DNA from: an uncultured Muribaculaceae bacterium
GTDB taxonomy: Bacteria; Bacteroidota; Bacteroidia; Bacteroidales; Muribaculaceae
Direction of reading: 5' to 3'
DNA length: 59,835 bases
NCBI GenBank assembly: GCA_944321685.1
Contig: CALUMH010000017.1
Coordinates: forward strand, 1-59,835
Position 1 is the stretch's first letter. Every line of letters begins with the position of its first letter. Positions 25,668-35,122 of the stretch are shown here, piece by piece. The translations under genes and the position numbers were made by a program. The notes under the pieces are model-generated. The model saw nothing but the letters and a program-made list of their open reading frames with translations. It had not been told where the DNA came from and ran no database searches.

Positions 25668-26129
25668 GTGGAAGCTACATTAGTAATTTTGAAGCCGTCG
25701 GCAATAGGCCGGGCCATTGCGGGTGAAGTTATATCCCGCTTCGAGAAAAAAGGTCTGATCATAGCAGGCATGAAAATGATACAATTAACGAGCGAAATCC
25801 TCGACGAGCACTATGCCCATCTTATCGACCGTCCGTTTTTCCCACGCATAAAGGCTTCCATGATGGCGACTCCCGTGGTGGTAATGTGCATAAAGGGCAA
25901 AGATGCCGTACAAGTAGTAAGAGCAATGACGGGTGTAACCAATGGCCGCAATGCCGCACCCGGTACCATTCGTGGAGACTACAGCATGAGCGGACAAGAA
26001 AACATTGTACATGCTTCCGATTCTGTCGAGAATGCGCAAATCGAACTTAACCGTTTCTTCAAGCCCGAAGAGATATTCGACTACACCCCCGAAGGTCTCA
26101 ATTATCGTTATGCCAACGATGAGATCTGA
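25668..26129 (+). CDS. ndk: Nucleoside-diphosphate kinase
   Basis: Balances nucleoside triphosphate pools by phosphate exchange through a histidine. The 153-aa protein begins with GTG and shows the N-terminal VILKPSAIGR, RFEKKGLIIAGMKM, the GATNGRxA-type segment VTNGRNAAPGTIRGD, and SGQENIVHASDS, which holds the phosphorylated His. Length and motifs match Bacteroidetes homologues. It is followed 36 bp later by the M23 peptidase gene. Confidence 0.95.
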   Translation: MEATLVILKPSAIGRAIAGEVISRFEKKGLIIAGMKMIQLTSEILDEHYAHLIDRPFFPRIKASMMATPVVVMCIKGKDAVQVVRAMTGVTNGRNAAPGTIRGDYSMSGQENIVHASDSVENAQIELNRFFKPEEIFDYTPEGLNYRYANDEI

Positions 26130-26165
26130 TAAAAAAAACGACTACTTTATCACATTAACGGAAAG

Positions 26166-27095
26166 ATGAAATTCAAAAGCATTTTTGGTTACTTTAGCTT
26201 AGGCTTGACATTTGCCGCACTGACATCTGCGTCATCGGCTTCGGCACAAAATCTGCAATCTGTATCCAATTATTCACAAGCCCACGAAGATTTGTTGGCA
26301 TCACAATCTCATATACTCGACCAAATAAAGGTTGATGAAGTCCAGGAATTTGCCAGCAAACTTTATGAAGATCTTGAACCTGAATCGGAAGTCTTCTCGA
26401 TATGCTGGGAAAGTGAACACGTTGATGCCTATGCAGGTTCAGGCATAGAAATCCCCGACAAACAAGACATAGACGTGAGTGATTATTGTATGCCTTGTAC
26501 AAGTAATGTTATCACAAGCAACTATGGATATCGCCGTAGATTCGGTCGTATGCACAAAGGTATCGACTTGCGCGCACAAGTGGGCGACACCGTACGAGCC
26601 GCATTCGATGGCAAAATCAGGCTTACCAAATATGAACGTCGCGGTTATGGCTACTACGTGGTCATGCGCCATGAAAACGGGCTTGAAACCGTATATGGAC
26701 ACTTGTCGCGTTTCCTTGTGAAACCCAATGATTATGTAAAAGCAGGAGATCCGATAGCGCTTAGCGGGAATACAGGTCGAAGCACCGGGCCGCACTTGCA
26801 TTTCGAGACACGGTTCATGGGATATGCAATCAATCCGACAGCCATATTCGATTTCAAGAACCGTACTACCCACACCGATGTTTACACATTCAACAAGCGC
26901 ACTTATAAGCGTTCGCGTAATTATGCACCGGCAAGCTATGCATCATCGGGCAAGCAATATCACAAGATACGTCGTGGAGACTCGTTGAGCAAAATTGCAG
27001 CACGCTACCACACCACTGTAAGCAAATTGTGTGCACTGAACGGCATATCGCGCAACGCAACAATACGCGCGGGGCGTTCATTGCGAGTAAGATAA
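26166..27095 (+). CDS. Exported M23 peptidase with LysM domain
   Basis: Protein of 309 aa with a signal peptide (about 1-27, ending SASSASAQ), a linker, a lysostaphin-type M23 domain (about 115-225) and a C-terminal LysM domain (about 260-308). Zinc-site motifs HKGIDLR, HLSRF and HLHFETR are all present, so endopeptidase activity on peptidoglycan is expected, unlike the inactive activators of this family. It acts in the periplasm with LysM binding glycan. A strong terminator follows at 27143. Confidence 0.92.
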   Translation: MKFKSIFGYFSLGLTFAALTSASSASAQNLQSVSNYSQAHEDLLASQSHILDQIKVDEVQEFASKLYEDLEPESEVFSICWESEHVDAYAGSGIEIPDKQDIDVSDYCMPCTSNVITSNYGYRRRFGRMHKGIDLRAQVGDTVRAAFDGKIRLTKYERRGYGYYVVMRHENGLETVYGHLSRFLVKPNDYVKAGDPIALSGNTGRSTGPHLHFETRFMGYAINPTAIFDFKNRTTHTDVYTFNKRTYKRSRNYAPASYASSGKQYHKIRRGDSLSKIAARYHTTVSKLCALNGISRNATIRAGRSLRVR

Positions 27096-27142
27096 CACAC
27101 ATGAGGGTGAAGAATTAACCAAAAATGCGAAACAATCCTATT

Positions 27143-27183
27143 GCGAGGGTGCATCATCTCAAAACGATGCACCCTCGCTTTTT
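27143..27183 (+). terminator. Intrinsic terminator after the M23 peptidase gene
   Basis: Perfect 13-bp arms GCGAGGGTGCATC / GATGCACCCTCGC around a 10-base loop, followed by TTTTT. Confidence 0.92.
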
Positions 27184-27216
27184 CCAACAAAAATCACAAT
27201 CGAAACACAAACCAAA

Positions 27217-28149
27217 ATGGATGAGATAATTAAACTTAACAATATCGACGACTATAGCAGAATGTTCGGACTGGAAACATTGCACCCTCTTGTGAACGTA
27301 GTTGACCTTAAAGGAGCTACCCGTTTCCCTACACATTTCAAAGTAAACTATGGAATATACTCGGTGTTTCTAAAAGACACAAAATGCGGCGACATACGAT
27401 ACGGACGGCAAACCTACGATTACCAGGAAGGAACGGTGGTCAGTTTCGCCCCGGGACAAATTACCGAAGTCGATATGAATGAAAATACCAAACCTTCGGC
27501 ATTGGGAATACTATTCCACCCCGATTTTATCAAAGGCACATCACTCGGACACGAAATCAAGCAATATTCGTTTTTCTCGTATGAATCGGCCGAAGCCCTG
27601 CACCTGTCGGAGGACGAAAGGAAAATATTTGTCGATTGTATGAACAACATACGCACAGAACTCAACCGCCCCATCGACAAACACAGCCACAAATTAATTA
27701 TACGAAACATCGAGTTGCTGCTTGACTATTGTATGCGTTTTTATGAACGCCAATTTGAAACTCGTACCAAGGTTAACCGGGATGTACTTACACGTTTTGA
27801 GACTCTGCTCGATGAATATTTTACAAACGGTATGCCTCAAGAAGAAGGCCTGCCTACTGTAAGATATTTCGCCGATAAAATTTGCTTGTCGCCAAACTAT
27901 TTTGGTGACCTTATAAAGAAAGAAACCGGCAAAACGGCACAGGAATACATACAAAACAAGGTAATTGACATCTCCAAGGAGATGATACTCGGCACCGCAA
28001 AAACTGTGAGTGAAATAGCTTATGACCTTGGTTTCCAATATTCACAACACTTCAATCGCATCTTTAAGAAAAACGTCGGCATCACTCCAACCGAATACCG
28101 TAAACAATCTGCCAATACCTGCCCCCAAACAACCCATAAAGCACAATAA
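27217..28149 (+). CDS. AraC-family transcriptional regulator
   Basis: Protein of 310 aa: an N-terminal effector-binding/cupin-like domain (about 1-170, with YQEGTVVSFAPGQI) and a C-terminal double helix-turn-helix (about 205-300). The latter includes SPNYFGDLIKKETGKTAQEYI and TVSEIAYDLGFQYSQHFNRIFKKNVGITP, the typical second helix-turn-helix. It stands alone between terminators, so its targets cannot be read from context. A weak hairpin at 28154-28186 follows it. Confidence 0.92.
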   Translation: MDEIIKLNNIDDYSRMFGLETLHPLVNVVDLKGATRFPTHFKVNYGIYSVFLKDTKCGDIRYGRQTYDYQEGTVVSFAPGQITEVDMNENTKPSALGILFHPDFIKGTSLGHEIKQYSFFSYESAEALHLSEDERKIFVDCMNNIRTELNRPIDKHSHKLIIRNIELLLDYCMRFYERQFETRTKVNRDVLTRFETLLDEYFTNGMPQEEGLPTVRYFADKICLSPNYFGDLIKKETGKTAQEYIQNKVIDISKEMILGTAKTVSEIAYDLGFQYSQHFNRIFKKNVGITPTEYRKQSANTCPQTTHKAQ

Positions 28150-28262
28150 AATAGGGTTGCAGACTTTTCACAAAGTCGTCAACCCCTAAAAACTTAATGT
28201 ATTTATTATTGAATAACCAGTGTGTACGTGTTAATATTATTACGGTTCGACAGATTTATAAT

Positions 28263-28826
28263 TTATCGCATCTCCTCGTCATCATAATCGGCAAGGTCGC
28301 CAAGCTCATCTTCGTTAAAGCCATCTTCACCGTAAAAATCTTCATCAATGTCATCGAGCGACAAATCACCCATTGCGGCGGCCTTGGCAGCGGCAGCCTT
28401 ATCATTAACTTCATCTATGTCGATGAACTGAGCCGGAGCTTTTCCCTCTTTACGCTGGCACAAAGGATCCTTAAGATTTTTGCCGGGAACAGATTCTTTC
28501 ATTTCCATGAAAAAGCACCTGTCGGTCATGTAATCAAACACAAAAATCAGTTTTTGGCCTTCGTCTTCGATAAGTTCGCTCAGTTGGGTATCTTCCATCA
28601 GCCATATATCTTGGTCGGAGTCGGAATCCATTTCCACCAACGTGATTTCTTTTTCTTTGCTCCAATCTTCATCGCAAATAAAAAAAGAATCCATTTGATC
28701 CTTGGTGTATCCCACAGAGTCGAGAATAGCATTACGTAAGCGCAAAAATGTGTCATCGGCATCTATGGCGATTTCACGCTTGAAGTTGTCAACTTCATCC
28801 GATACTATACGAAATTTATAAATCAT
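28263..28826 (-). CDS. Plasmid pRiA4b ORF-3-like family protein
   Basis: Acidic protein of 187 aa of the pRiA4b Orf3/TnpR-passenger family, named for mobile elements but common as a chromosomal gene in Bacteroidales. Typical are FRIVSDEVDNFKREIAIDAD at the start, AILDSVGYTKDQMDSFFICDEDWSKEKEITL, and YDYMTDRCFFMEMK-like spacing. The last 45 residues are strongly acidic. No transposase or terminal repeat is nearby, so no mobility is implied. Function is unknown. Confidence 0.8.
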   Translation of the reverse strand: MIYKFRIVSDEVDNFKREIAIDADDTFLRLRNAILDSVGYTKDQMDSFFICDEDWSKEKEITLVEMDSDSDQDIWLMEDTQLSELIEDEGQKLIFVFDYMTDRCFFMEMKESVPGKNLKDPLCQRKEGKAPAQFIDIDEVNDKAAAAKAAAMGDLSLDDIDEDFYGEDGFNEDELGDLADYDDEEMR

Positions 28827-28940
28827 CTCCTTTATACAGTATGTTTATATAATATTAGTATGTATTTTCTTGATGCTGTTTTGATGCTGCGAAATTAGTA
28901 ATATTTTTTCACTCGCAACAATTCGACACACATTTTTTTA

Positions 28941-29837
28941 TCACTTTTCAAACGTAAATTCACGCGAGGCAAGACGATAGTCGTCAAGGAACAATTCCAC
29001 GGTATATGTACCGGCATTGAGCGTGGTGTTCACATTCCAGTAAATGGCCATATCGGGGATTTCCTGCCCTGCATATTCAAAAGTTTTACGCTCGGTATAT
29101 GCCACATTGCCACCCTCAAACGGGAATGTACCATTCTCTCCAAGCAAATAACCTTCTGGACCCGTAATGCGCATATATATGGTTTTCTCACCTACCGGGG
29201 TTGAGTTGTTTTGTGGAATGGTAAACATTACACGCAATTGCTTGGCCTTTGTGATTTTTTTCTCATTCTTTCCATTGCTTTTCAGTGCGGTCAACGTCAC
29301 CCCCGACACATTCAGTTTCTCGGCAAGTGTCATACGCTTCGACAAGTCTTCATTCTCCTTTGTGGCTCGACTCACTTGCGATGTAAGTTGCCTGTTTTGA
29401 GAACGGATTTTTTCATTTTCGGCCTTTAATCCGGCATTTTCACGACCAAGTGAATCTATGACTTGCACATAATGCCGCATGATACCACGCAATGTTTCTA
29501 TTTCATTCTGCAATTCCTTTATACGTTTGTTGCTCGTTATTCGTTGAGTACGCAACTCTGTAAGCAGTTTTTCTACTTTGTCTTTTGCTTCACCATATTT
29601 TATAAGCAACGAGTCATTATTAAGGAACCGCGTCTGACTTTCGTAATTCTGAAATTCGGCACTCAGGTTTTCATATTCCTGCTTTAACTGCAACTGTTCA
29701 TTTTGCAGCATCAGTTGCTCATTGGCTGCCCGGGCATCGGCTATTTGTTTTTGGGAATAATACACGAAGAACGACACCAATGCCACTGCCACCAATGCGC
29801 CTACTATAATTAATGCTTTTTTTTGCGACGGAGCCAT
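28941..29837 (-). CDS. Membrane-anchored coiled-coil protein
   Basis: Protein of 298 aa with a single N-terminal membrane helix (about 7-27), a long coiled coil (about 29-175, rich in Glu, Gln, Lys and Asn heptads), and a C-terminal beta-rich domain (about 195-298) probably in the periplasm. I do not recognise a named family, though similar proteins occur across Bacteroides. Single gene with its own 3' and 5' gaps; role unknown, possibly a structural envelope spacer. Confidence 0.75.
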   Translation of the reverse strand: MAPSQKKALIIVGALVAVALVSFFVYYSQKQIADARAANEQLMLQNEQLQLKQEYENLSAEFQNYESQTRFLNNDSLLIKYGEAKDKVEKLLTELRTQRITSNKRIKELQNEIETLRGIMRHYVQVIDSLGRENAGLKAENEKIRSQNRQLTSQVSRATKENEDLSKRMTLAEKLNVSGVTLTALKSNGKNEKKITKAKQLRVMFTIPQNNSTPVGEKTIYMRITGPEGYLLGENGTFPFEGGNVAYTERKTFEYAGQEIPDMAIYWNVNTTLNAGTYTVELFLDDYRLASREFTFEK

Positions 29838-29940
29838 ATTTATCTACTGGTAATTTTTTCAAGGTGCAAAGTTAAACATTCTGAATAGAAATGAATGATA
29901 AAACTTTGCAAAAAAAGAATAACACACGCTCCTTTACACA

Positions 29941-30492
29941 TCAAATATAATGCAACTGTTCACCTTCGAGAGTTCCGGTCTTGATGGGTTTCTCCTTTTC
30001 GCCCTTCTTTTGTATTTTCTGTTTTGTTTTTTGTTTCTTACCTATCTTGAAACTGTCAAGTATTTTTTTTACCGATTTCTCATTTTCCAATATATAATTT
30101 ATTTCAATTTGCATGGCAAGATCTTGCTTTTTCGCCTTCACGTTGGTCAGGCAGGCTCGCGAACCATCGGGCAGCGTGCCGGTTAGTGAAAAACCTTTGC
30201 ATCCGTTTATTTTGGCTTTTTCTAATTTTGTGTCATACATATTATATCCGGCTGCGGTATGCCTTAATGCATACTTCATATAATCATCGTCAGCCTTTGA
30301 TTTGTCATAAAGTTTTATAAGCACGGTAAGGTCATACCATTGTATTTCAAATACCGACAGTGAATTATATGTCACTACCCCACCCTCAGGTACATCGAAA
30401 GTGAGATCATGCCCCGACCACTTAAACTGCTCGCCATTGCAATTACCAACAGTAACTATGGCAAGGAGTAACAATATAATCATTTGTTTCAT
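29941..30492 (-). CDS. Small secreted protein of unknown function
   Basis: Protein of 183 aa with a signal peptide (about 1-20; a Cys at 18 does not sit in a standard lipobox), a middle segment about 25-140, and a very basic, lysine-rich tail (about 145-175: GKKQKTKQKIQKKGEKEK). No family was recognised. The basic tail could bind nucleic acid or anionic polymers at the cell surface. Confidence 0.7.
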   Translation of the reverse strand: MKQMIILLLLAIVTVGNCNGEQFKWSGHDLTFDVPEGGVVTYNSLSVFEIQWYDLTVLIKLYDKSKADDDYMKYALRHTAAGYNMYDTKLEKAKINGCKGFSLTGTLPDGSRACLTNVKAKKQDLAMQIEINYILENEKSVKKILDSFKIGKKQKTKQKIQKKGEKEKPIKTGTLEGEQLHYI

Positions 30493-30585
30493 ATCTAAGG
30501 TGTTTTTACAATTGCAAAGGTAAATAAAAATCTGTTTTTCGCTTCACGGCCGCACTCTTTTTCATAATTTTCGGAACAATCATAT

Positions 30586-30593
30586 TATATTTG
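30586..30593 (+). promoter_or_regulatory. -7 box of ugd
   Basis: TATATTTG 42 bp before the ugd start; no exact -33 TTG is seen. Confidence 0.55.
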
Positions 30594-30634
30594 CAAAACA
30601 ATTCATTTAAAATCGTTTTAACACTAATATAGAT

Positions 30635-31996
30635 ATGCACATAGCTGTTGTAGGAAGCGGTTACGTTGGCTTGGTTACAGGAGCCTGTTTCGCCGAAACA
30701 GGAGTAAAAGTAACTTGTGTCGATGTAAACGAGCAAAAAATAAACAATCTGAAAAAAGGCATATTGCCTATATATGAACCCGGACTTGGTGAAATAGTTG
30801 AGCGAAACAGCCGAAGCGGGCGGTTAATGTTTACAACCAACCTCGCCGAAGTACTTGATGATGTGGAAATAGTGTTTTCGGCAGTCGGTACTCCTGCCGA
30901 CGAAGACGGCAGTGCCGATTTAAAATATGTGCTTGAAGTGGCTCAAACCATCGGACAAAACATGAATAAATACCTTGTAGTGGTAACCAAAAGCACTGTT
31001 CCTGTGGGTACAGCCGAAAAAGTGCGACAAACAATACAGCATGAGCTTGACCTAAGAGGCGTAGAAATAGAATTTGACGTAGCCTCTAACCCTGAATTTT
31101 TAAAAGAAGGTGTGGCAATAAAAGACTTCATGAGCCCCGAACGTGTTGTAGTGGGAACAGATTCCGAAAAAGCCGAAAAATTGCTTGCAAGACTTTACCG
31201 ACCTTTCATGCTTAACAGCTTCAGGGTAATTTTCATGGACATACCATCGGCCGAAATGACAAAGTATGCCGCCAATGCAATGCTTGCAACCCGCATCAGC
31301 TTTATGAACGACATTGCCAACTTGTGCGAATTGGTTGGAGCAAATGTGAGTATGGTGCGTAAAGGCATAAGTTCCGACAGCCGCATCGGCAGCAAATTCC
31401 TTTACCCCGGCTGCGGCTATGGCGGCTCTTGTTTTCCCAAAGATGTAAAAGCACTTGCACACACTGCCATAGAACATGGCATGCACATGCGCATCATCGA
31501 AGCAGTAGAAGCTGTAAACGAAAGCCAGAAACAAGTCTTGTTCAACAAGCTTGTAAGAATATTCGGTGACATCAATGCACTTGCAGGAAAAACCATTTCG
31601 GTGTGGGGACTTGCTTTCAAACCGAAAACCGATGATATGCGTGAGGCCCCATCGCTTGTACTCATCGATTCGCTGCTGTCGGCAGGTTGCACAGTAAAAG
31701 CCTACGACCCTGTGGCAATGGATGAAGCACGTCGCCGACTTGCCGGGAAACCGATAATATATGGCAAAGACATATACGATGCTGTAAACGATGCCGATGC
31801 GCTCGTCGTCGTCACCGAATGGGAAGAATTCCGACTGCCTTCATGGCAAGTAATAAAGAAAGCCATGACAGGAAATGTGGTAATCGATGGACGCAATATT
31901 TACCAACCCGAAGACCTTACTTCAGTCGGTCTTGATTATTACAATATTGGCCACAAGCCCTGTCTTGCCGCCGACTACAAGCCCATGGTCGATTAA
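30635..31996 (+). CDS. ugd: UDP-glucose 6-dehydrogenase
   Basis: Oxidises UDP-glucose to UDP-glucuronate with two NAD+, feeding capsule and surface glycans. The 453-aa protein has VGSGYVGLVTG at the N-terminus, the KSTVPVGTAEKVR segment, a substrate lysine in EMTKYAANAMLATRISFMN, and the catalytic cysteine in GCGYGGSCFPKD. It stands as a single gene; a glycan gene cluster is not adjacent. Confidence 0.95.
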   Translation: MHIAVVGSGYVGLVTGACFAETGVKVTCVDVNEQKINNLKKGILPIYEPGLGEIVERNSRSGRLMFTTNLAEVLDDVEIVFSAVGTPADEDGSADLKYVLEVAQTIGQNMNKYLVVVTKSTVPVGTAEKVRQTIQHELDLRGVEIEFDVASNPEFLKEGVAIKDFMSPERVVVGTDSEKAEKLLARLYRPFMLNSFRVIFMDIPSAEMTKYAANAMLATRISFMNDIANLCELVGANVSMVRKGISSDSRIGSKFLYPGCGYGGSCFPKDVKALAHTAIEHGMHMRIIEAVEAVNESQKQVLFNKLVRIFGDINALAGKTISVWGLAFKPKTDDMREAPSLVLIDSLLSAGCTVKAYDPVAMDEARRRLAGKPIIYGKDIYDAVNDADALVVVTEWEEFRLPSWQVIKKAMTGNVVIDGRNIYQPEDLTSVGLDYYNIGHKPCLAADYKPMVD

Positions 31997-32052
31997 CGGC
32001 ACCCAATTGCAAAAATAACCTTTACAATTGTTTAATATTGGAAATAAAACAG

Positions 32053-32060
32053 TAATTTTG
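32053..32060 (+). promoter_or_regulatory. -7 box of the transporter gene
   Basis: TAATTTTG with TTG 22 bp upstream (32028-32030), 43 bp before the start codon. Confidence 0.55.
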
Positions 32061-32103
32061 TGCTGTTTTTCTTATAAACAGATAAATACTATTCAAATAT
32101 TTT

Positions 32104-33792
32104 ATGAGTTGGTTGACTGAACTGGTAATGGACAACAACTCTATTGCGCACGCTATCTTCTTGTATGCGTTGGTAATAGCTTTTGGTGTCATTCTTGGGA
32201 AAATTAAGATTTTCGGTGTCTCGCTCGGAGTCACTTTTGTGCTTTTCGTGGGTATCCTCGTTGGGCATCTCCAATTGACGGTAAACACAGAAATCCTTCA
32301 TTTCATCAGGGAATTTGGACTTATTCTGTTCATTTTCTCAATCGGTTTGCAAGTAGGTCCAGGTTTCTTCTCTTCGTTCAAGCGAGGCGGCCTTATATTA
32401 AACGGACTTGCAGTACTGATCATTGCTCTTAACATCGTCGTGGCCATCGCCATTTATTACGGATTTGGCGACATAAGTATCTCCAACCTTGTGGGTGTAC
32501 TTTCGGGTGCCGTTACCAATACGCCAGGACTTGGTGCTGCACAACAGACTCTTACCGAAGTAGCCGGAGCGACACCGGAAACTGCCGATGCAATCAAAGG
32601 AATGGCAATGGGTTATGCTGCCGCATATCCGCTCGGCGTACTTGGCATAATTTTATCAATGATTTTAATAAAGGCGATATTCCGCATCAGCCTTGACAAG
32701 GAACAGGAAAACCTGAACCACGAAAACGAACAAAGCCAATTGCAACCACACGTAATCACGTTACAGGTGACCAATGCACTCATATTCAATCACACGGTAA
32801 AGCAAGTACACGATGTTATCGATCGTAATTATGTGATTTCTCGTATGAAAAAAGCCGCTACAGGTGAAATAATCATACCAAAATCCGACACTCTTATCGA
32901 AAAAGACGACTTGCTCCTTATCGTGATTTCGGCACAAGAAGAACACGTTTATGAATCGGTAATCGGTCACAAGATAGATATGAAATGGGACATGAACAAT
33001 GGCCCGGCCGTGTCGCGCCGAATATTGGTGACAAAAAGCGAATATTCAGGTCGAAAAATCGGTTCATTGCGCCTGCATATGGGTTATAAGTTGAATATTA
33101 CCCGTGTCAACCGCGCCGGCGTTGACTTGCTTGCCAATCCCAACCTTGCATTGCAAATAGGCGACCGTCTTACAGTAGTTGGTAATATCGATGACATCAA
33201 CCGCCTTGCCGAGCGCATGGGTAACTCTTTGAAACGCCTTAACCAGCCCAATATGTTTACTATGTTCATAGGTATATTGCTCGGTATCATACTCGGTTCA
33301 ATTCCTATTGCATTCCCTGGCATGTCGGTTCCGATGAAATTAGGGTTGGCGGGTGGTCCACTCATCGTGGCAATTCTCATCAGTTGCTTCGGCTACAAAG
33401 TGAAACTTGTCACTTATACGTCATCGGCAGCCAGTCTCATGCTACGCGAAATAGGTATATGCCTCTTCCTTGCATCGGTAGGTATTGCTGCCGGGGGCGA
33501 TTTCGCTGAAACCGTATTCAATGCCACCGGCCTGCGTTGGGTGCTATATGGTTTCATGATTACATTCTTCCCGTTACTGATTGTAGGATTTATAGCTCGA
33601 CGCAAATACAATCTCAATTATTTCTCTATCATGGGTCTTCTGTCGGGTAGCTACACCGATCCACCGGCACTCGCTTACAGCAACAAGACGGCTAACAACG
33701 ATGCCCCGGCTGTTGCCTACTCTACAGTGTATCCGTTGACAATGTTCCTACGGGTAATATCGGCTCAAATCTTGATATTAGCATTGGCATAA
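32104..33792 (+). CDS. AspT/YidE/YbjL-type transporter
   Basis: Membrane protein of 562 aa with two hydrophobic halves (about 15-190 and 390-560) separated by two regulatory RCK_C/TrkA-C domains (about 210-290 and 300-375). This is the layout of the aspartate:alanine exchanger family. Each half carries a GAxTNTPGLGAA or GSYTDPPALAYS duplication motif, supporting an internal repeat. The substrate is likely a small carboxylate or amino acid, but cannot be read here. A strong terminator follows. Confidence 0.85.
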   Translation: MSWLTELVMDNNSIAHAIFLYALVIAFGVILGKIKIFGVSLGVTFVLFVGILVGHLQLTVNTEILHFIREFGLILFIFSIGLQVGPGFFSSFKRGGLILNGLAVLIIALNIVVAIAIYYGFGDISISNLVGVLSGAVTNTPGLGAAQQTLTEVAGATPETADAIKGMAMGYAAAYPLGVLGIILSMILIKAIFRISLDKEQENLNHENEQSQLQPHVITLQVTNALIFNHTVKQVHDVIDRNYVISRMKKAATGEIIIPKSDTLIEKDDLLLIVISAQEEHVYESVIGHKIDMKWDMNNGPAVSRRILVTKSEYSGRKIGSLRLHMGYKLNITRVNRAGVDLLANPNLALQIGDRLTVVGNIDDINRLAERMGNSLKRLNQPNMFTMFIGILLGIILGSIPIAFPGMSVPMKLGLAGGPLIVAILISCFGYKVKLVTYTSSAASLMLREIGICLFLASVGIAAGGDFAETVFNATGLRWVLYGFMITFFPLLIVGFIARRKYNLNYFSIMGLLSGSYTDPPALAYSNKTANNDAPAVAYSTVYPLTMFLRVISAQILILALA

Positions 33793-33812
33793 CAACGTAT
33801 TCGTTTCACAAC

Positions 33813-33850
33813 AGCAGAGGTGTGATTTTGGTCACATCTCTGCTATTTTT
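33813..33850 (+). terminator. Terminator after the transporter gene
   Basis: Arms AGCAGAGGTGTGA / TCACATCTCTGCT with one G-T pair and a 6-base loop, followed by ATTTTTA. Confidence 0.88.
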
Positions 33851-33936
33851 ATACAATCGCTGTTCATTATCCGTAATATTGGTAGTTATTGTTACCGAAC
33901 AATATCATAACTTTAACAAACAAAAAATCAACACCA

Positions 33937-34464
33937 ATGAAACGAATTATCTTACTCTTTACAGCCGCAGTCATGACTTGCATAGCTGCAATGTCGCAAG
34001 GCAAAGTGCTTGTGGCATACTTTTCGGCAACTGGCAACACCGAACGTGTTGCACACTTGGTGGCTGAAGCTACCGGAGGCACACTACATAAAATCACTCC
34101 CAAAGTGCCTTATACAAGCAATGACCTCGATTGGCATGATGAAAATTCACGCAGCAGCGTAGAAATGAACAATGTGAAAGCACGTCCGGCTATTGTAAAC
34201 AATCTTCCTGGCAATGCTGCCGGTTATGATGTGATTTATCTTGGCTATCCCATTTGGTGGAACCAGGCACCGCGTGTGATAAACACATTCCTCGAAACCT
34301 ATAATTTCTCAGGGAAAACCGTAATCCCGTTTGCCACATCAGGTGGCAGTTCAATAAGCAACTCGATAAACGAATTACAAAAGACTTATCCCGAAATTAT
34401 GTGGAGCAGTGGCAAGTTACTAAATCATGCAACTTCCGAAGATATTAAAACTTGGATTAAATAA
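33937..34464 (+). CDS. Exported flavodoxin
   Basis: Protein of 175 aa with an N-terminal signal peptide (about 1-21, hydrophobic core LLFTAAVMTCIAAM), then a flavodoxin fold: FMN phosphate loop FSATGNTERVA and a YLGYPIWWNQAP segment. Flavodoxins are usually cytoplasmic; the leader predicts a periplasmic electron carrier. The ATG at 33937 begins the signal; an upstream in-frame start adds 16 residues that do not belong. It is followed by a flavin reductase gene at 5 bp. Confidence 0.85.
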   Translation: MKRIILLFTAAVMTCIAAMSQGKVLVAYFSATGNTERVAHLVAEATGGTLHKITPKVPYTSNDLDWHDENSRSSVEMNNVKARPAIVNNLPGNAAGYDVIYLGYPIWWNQAPRVINTFLETYNFSGKTVIPFATSGGSSISNSINELQKTYPEIMWSSGKLLNHATSEDIKTWIK

Positions 34465-34469
34465 TAACT

Positions 34470-35030
34470 ATGAGAAAGAATTTCGGTGCAAAACCTCTAA
34501 CTTATCCGCAACCGGTGCTGATTATCGCAACTTACGATGAAGACGGCACTCCCAACGCAATGAATGCCGCATGGGGAGGCATCAGTGAAATAAATCAAAT
34601 AAGCATCTGCCTGAGTGCAGGACACAAAACTGTGAAAAATTTGCTCAAGCGTGGCGCATTTACCGTAAGCATGGGCGAAGCAGCTCACGTGGTGGCTTGC
34701 GATTATGTGGGGATAACTTCAGGTAACAATACTCCCGACAAGTTTGCACGCAGCGGCTTCCATGCTACCAAATCACAATTTGTGGATGCCCCGCTCATCG
34801 ATGAATTATCGGTGGCACTTGAGTGTCGTCTCATCGACTATAACCCTGAAACCTGTATATTGCGCGGCGAAATAGTCAACGTAAGTGTAGACGAACGTGT
34901 CATTGATTCTAACGGAAAAGTTGATCCGGCCAAAGTATGCCCTATCACATTTGATCCATTCAACAACACCTACCTGAAACTTGGCGAAAAGGTAGCCGAT
35001 GCATTCTCCGCAGGCAAACAATTGAAGTAA
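34470..35030 (+). CDS. Flavin reductase family protein
   Basis: Protein of 186 aa of the split-barrel FMN-binding flavoreductase family, with FGAKPLTYPQPVLIIATYDEDG at the start and GGISEINQISICLSAGHKTVKNL in the middle, containing the flavin-binding region. No signal peptide is seen, so it is cytoplasmic. Five bases from the flavodoxin gene, it may supply reduced flavin, although the partners are predicted on opposite sides of the membrane. Confidence 0.85.
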   Translation: MRKNFGAKPLTYPQPVLIIATYDEDGTPNAMNAAWGGISEINQISICLSAGHKTVKNLLKRGAFTVSMGEAAHVVACDYVGITSGNNTPDKFARSGFHATKSQFVDAPLIDELSVALECRLIDYNPETCILRGEIVNVSVDERVIDSNGKVDPAKVCPITFDPFNNTYLKLGEKVADAFSAGKQLK

Positions 35031-35051
35031 ATCCCTAAAAAGCGACAAATT

Positions 35052-35094
35052 ACAAAGAGAATGGCAACGAAGATAGAACTTGCCACTCTCTTTG
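35052..35094. terminator. Bidirectional terminator between convergent genes
   Basis: Long arms (ACAAAGAGAATGGCAA with its near complement, one mismatch) around an 11-base loop, with A and T tracts on either side; serves the flavin reductase and the BspA-like gene. Confidence 0.8.
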
Positions 35095-35122
35095 TTTATC
35101 CATTCAATGTTTCACTATTCTA

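Noticed and set aside
28263..28826. pRiA4b Orf3-like gene as a remnant of a mobile element
   Set aside because: No transposase, inverted ends or target duplication nearby; the family is also a regular chromosomal gene.
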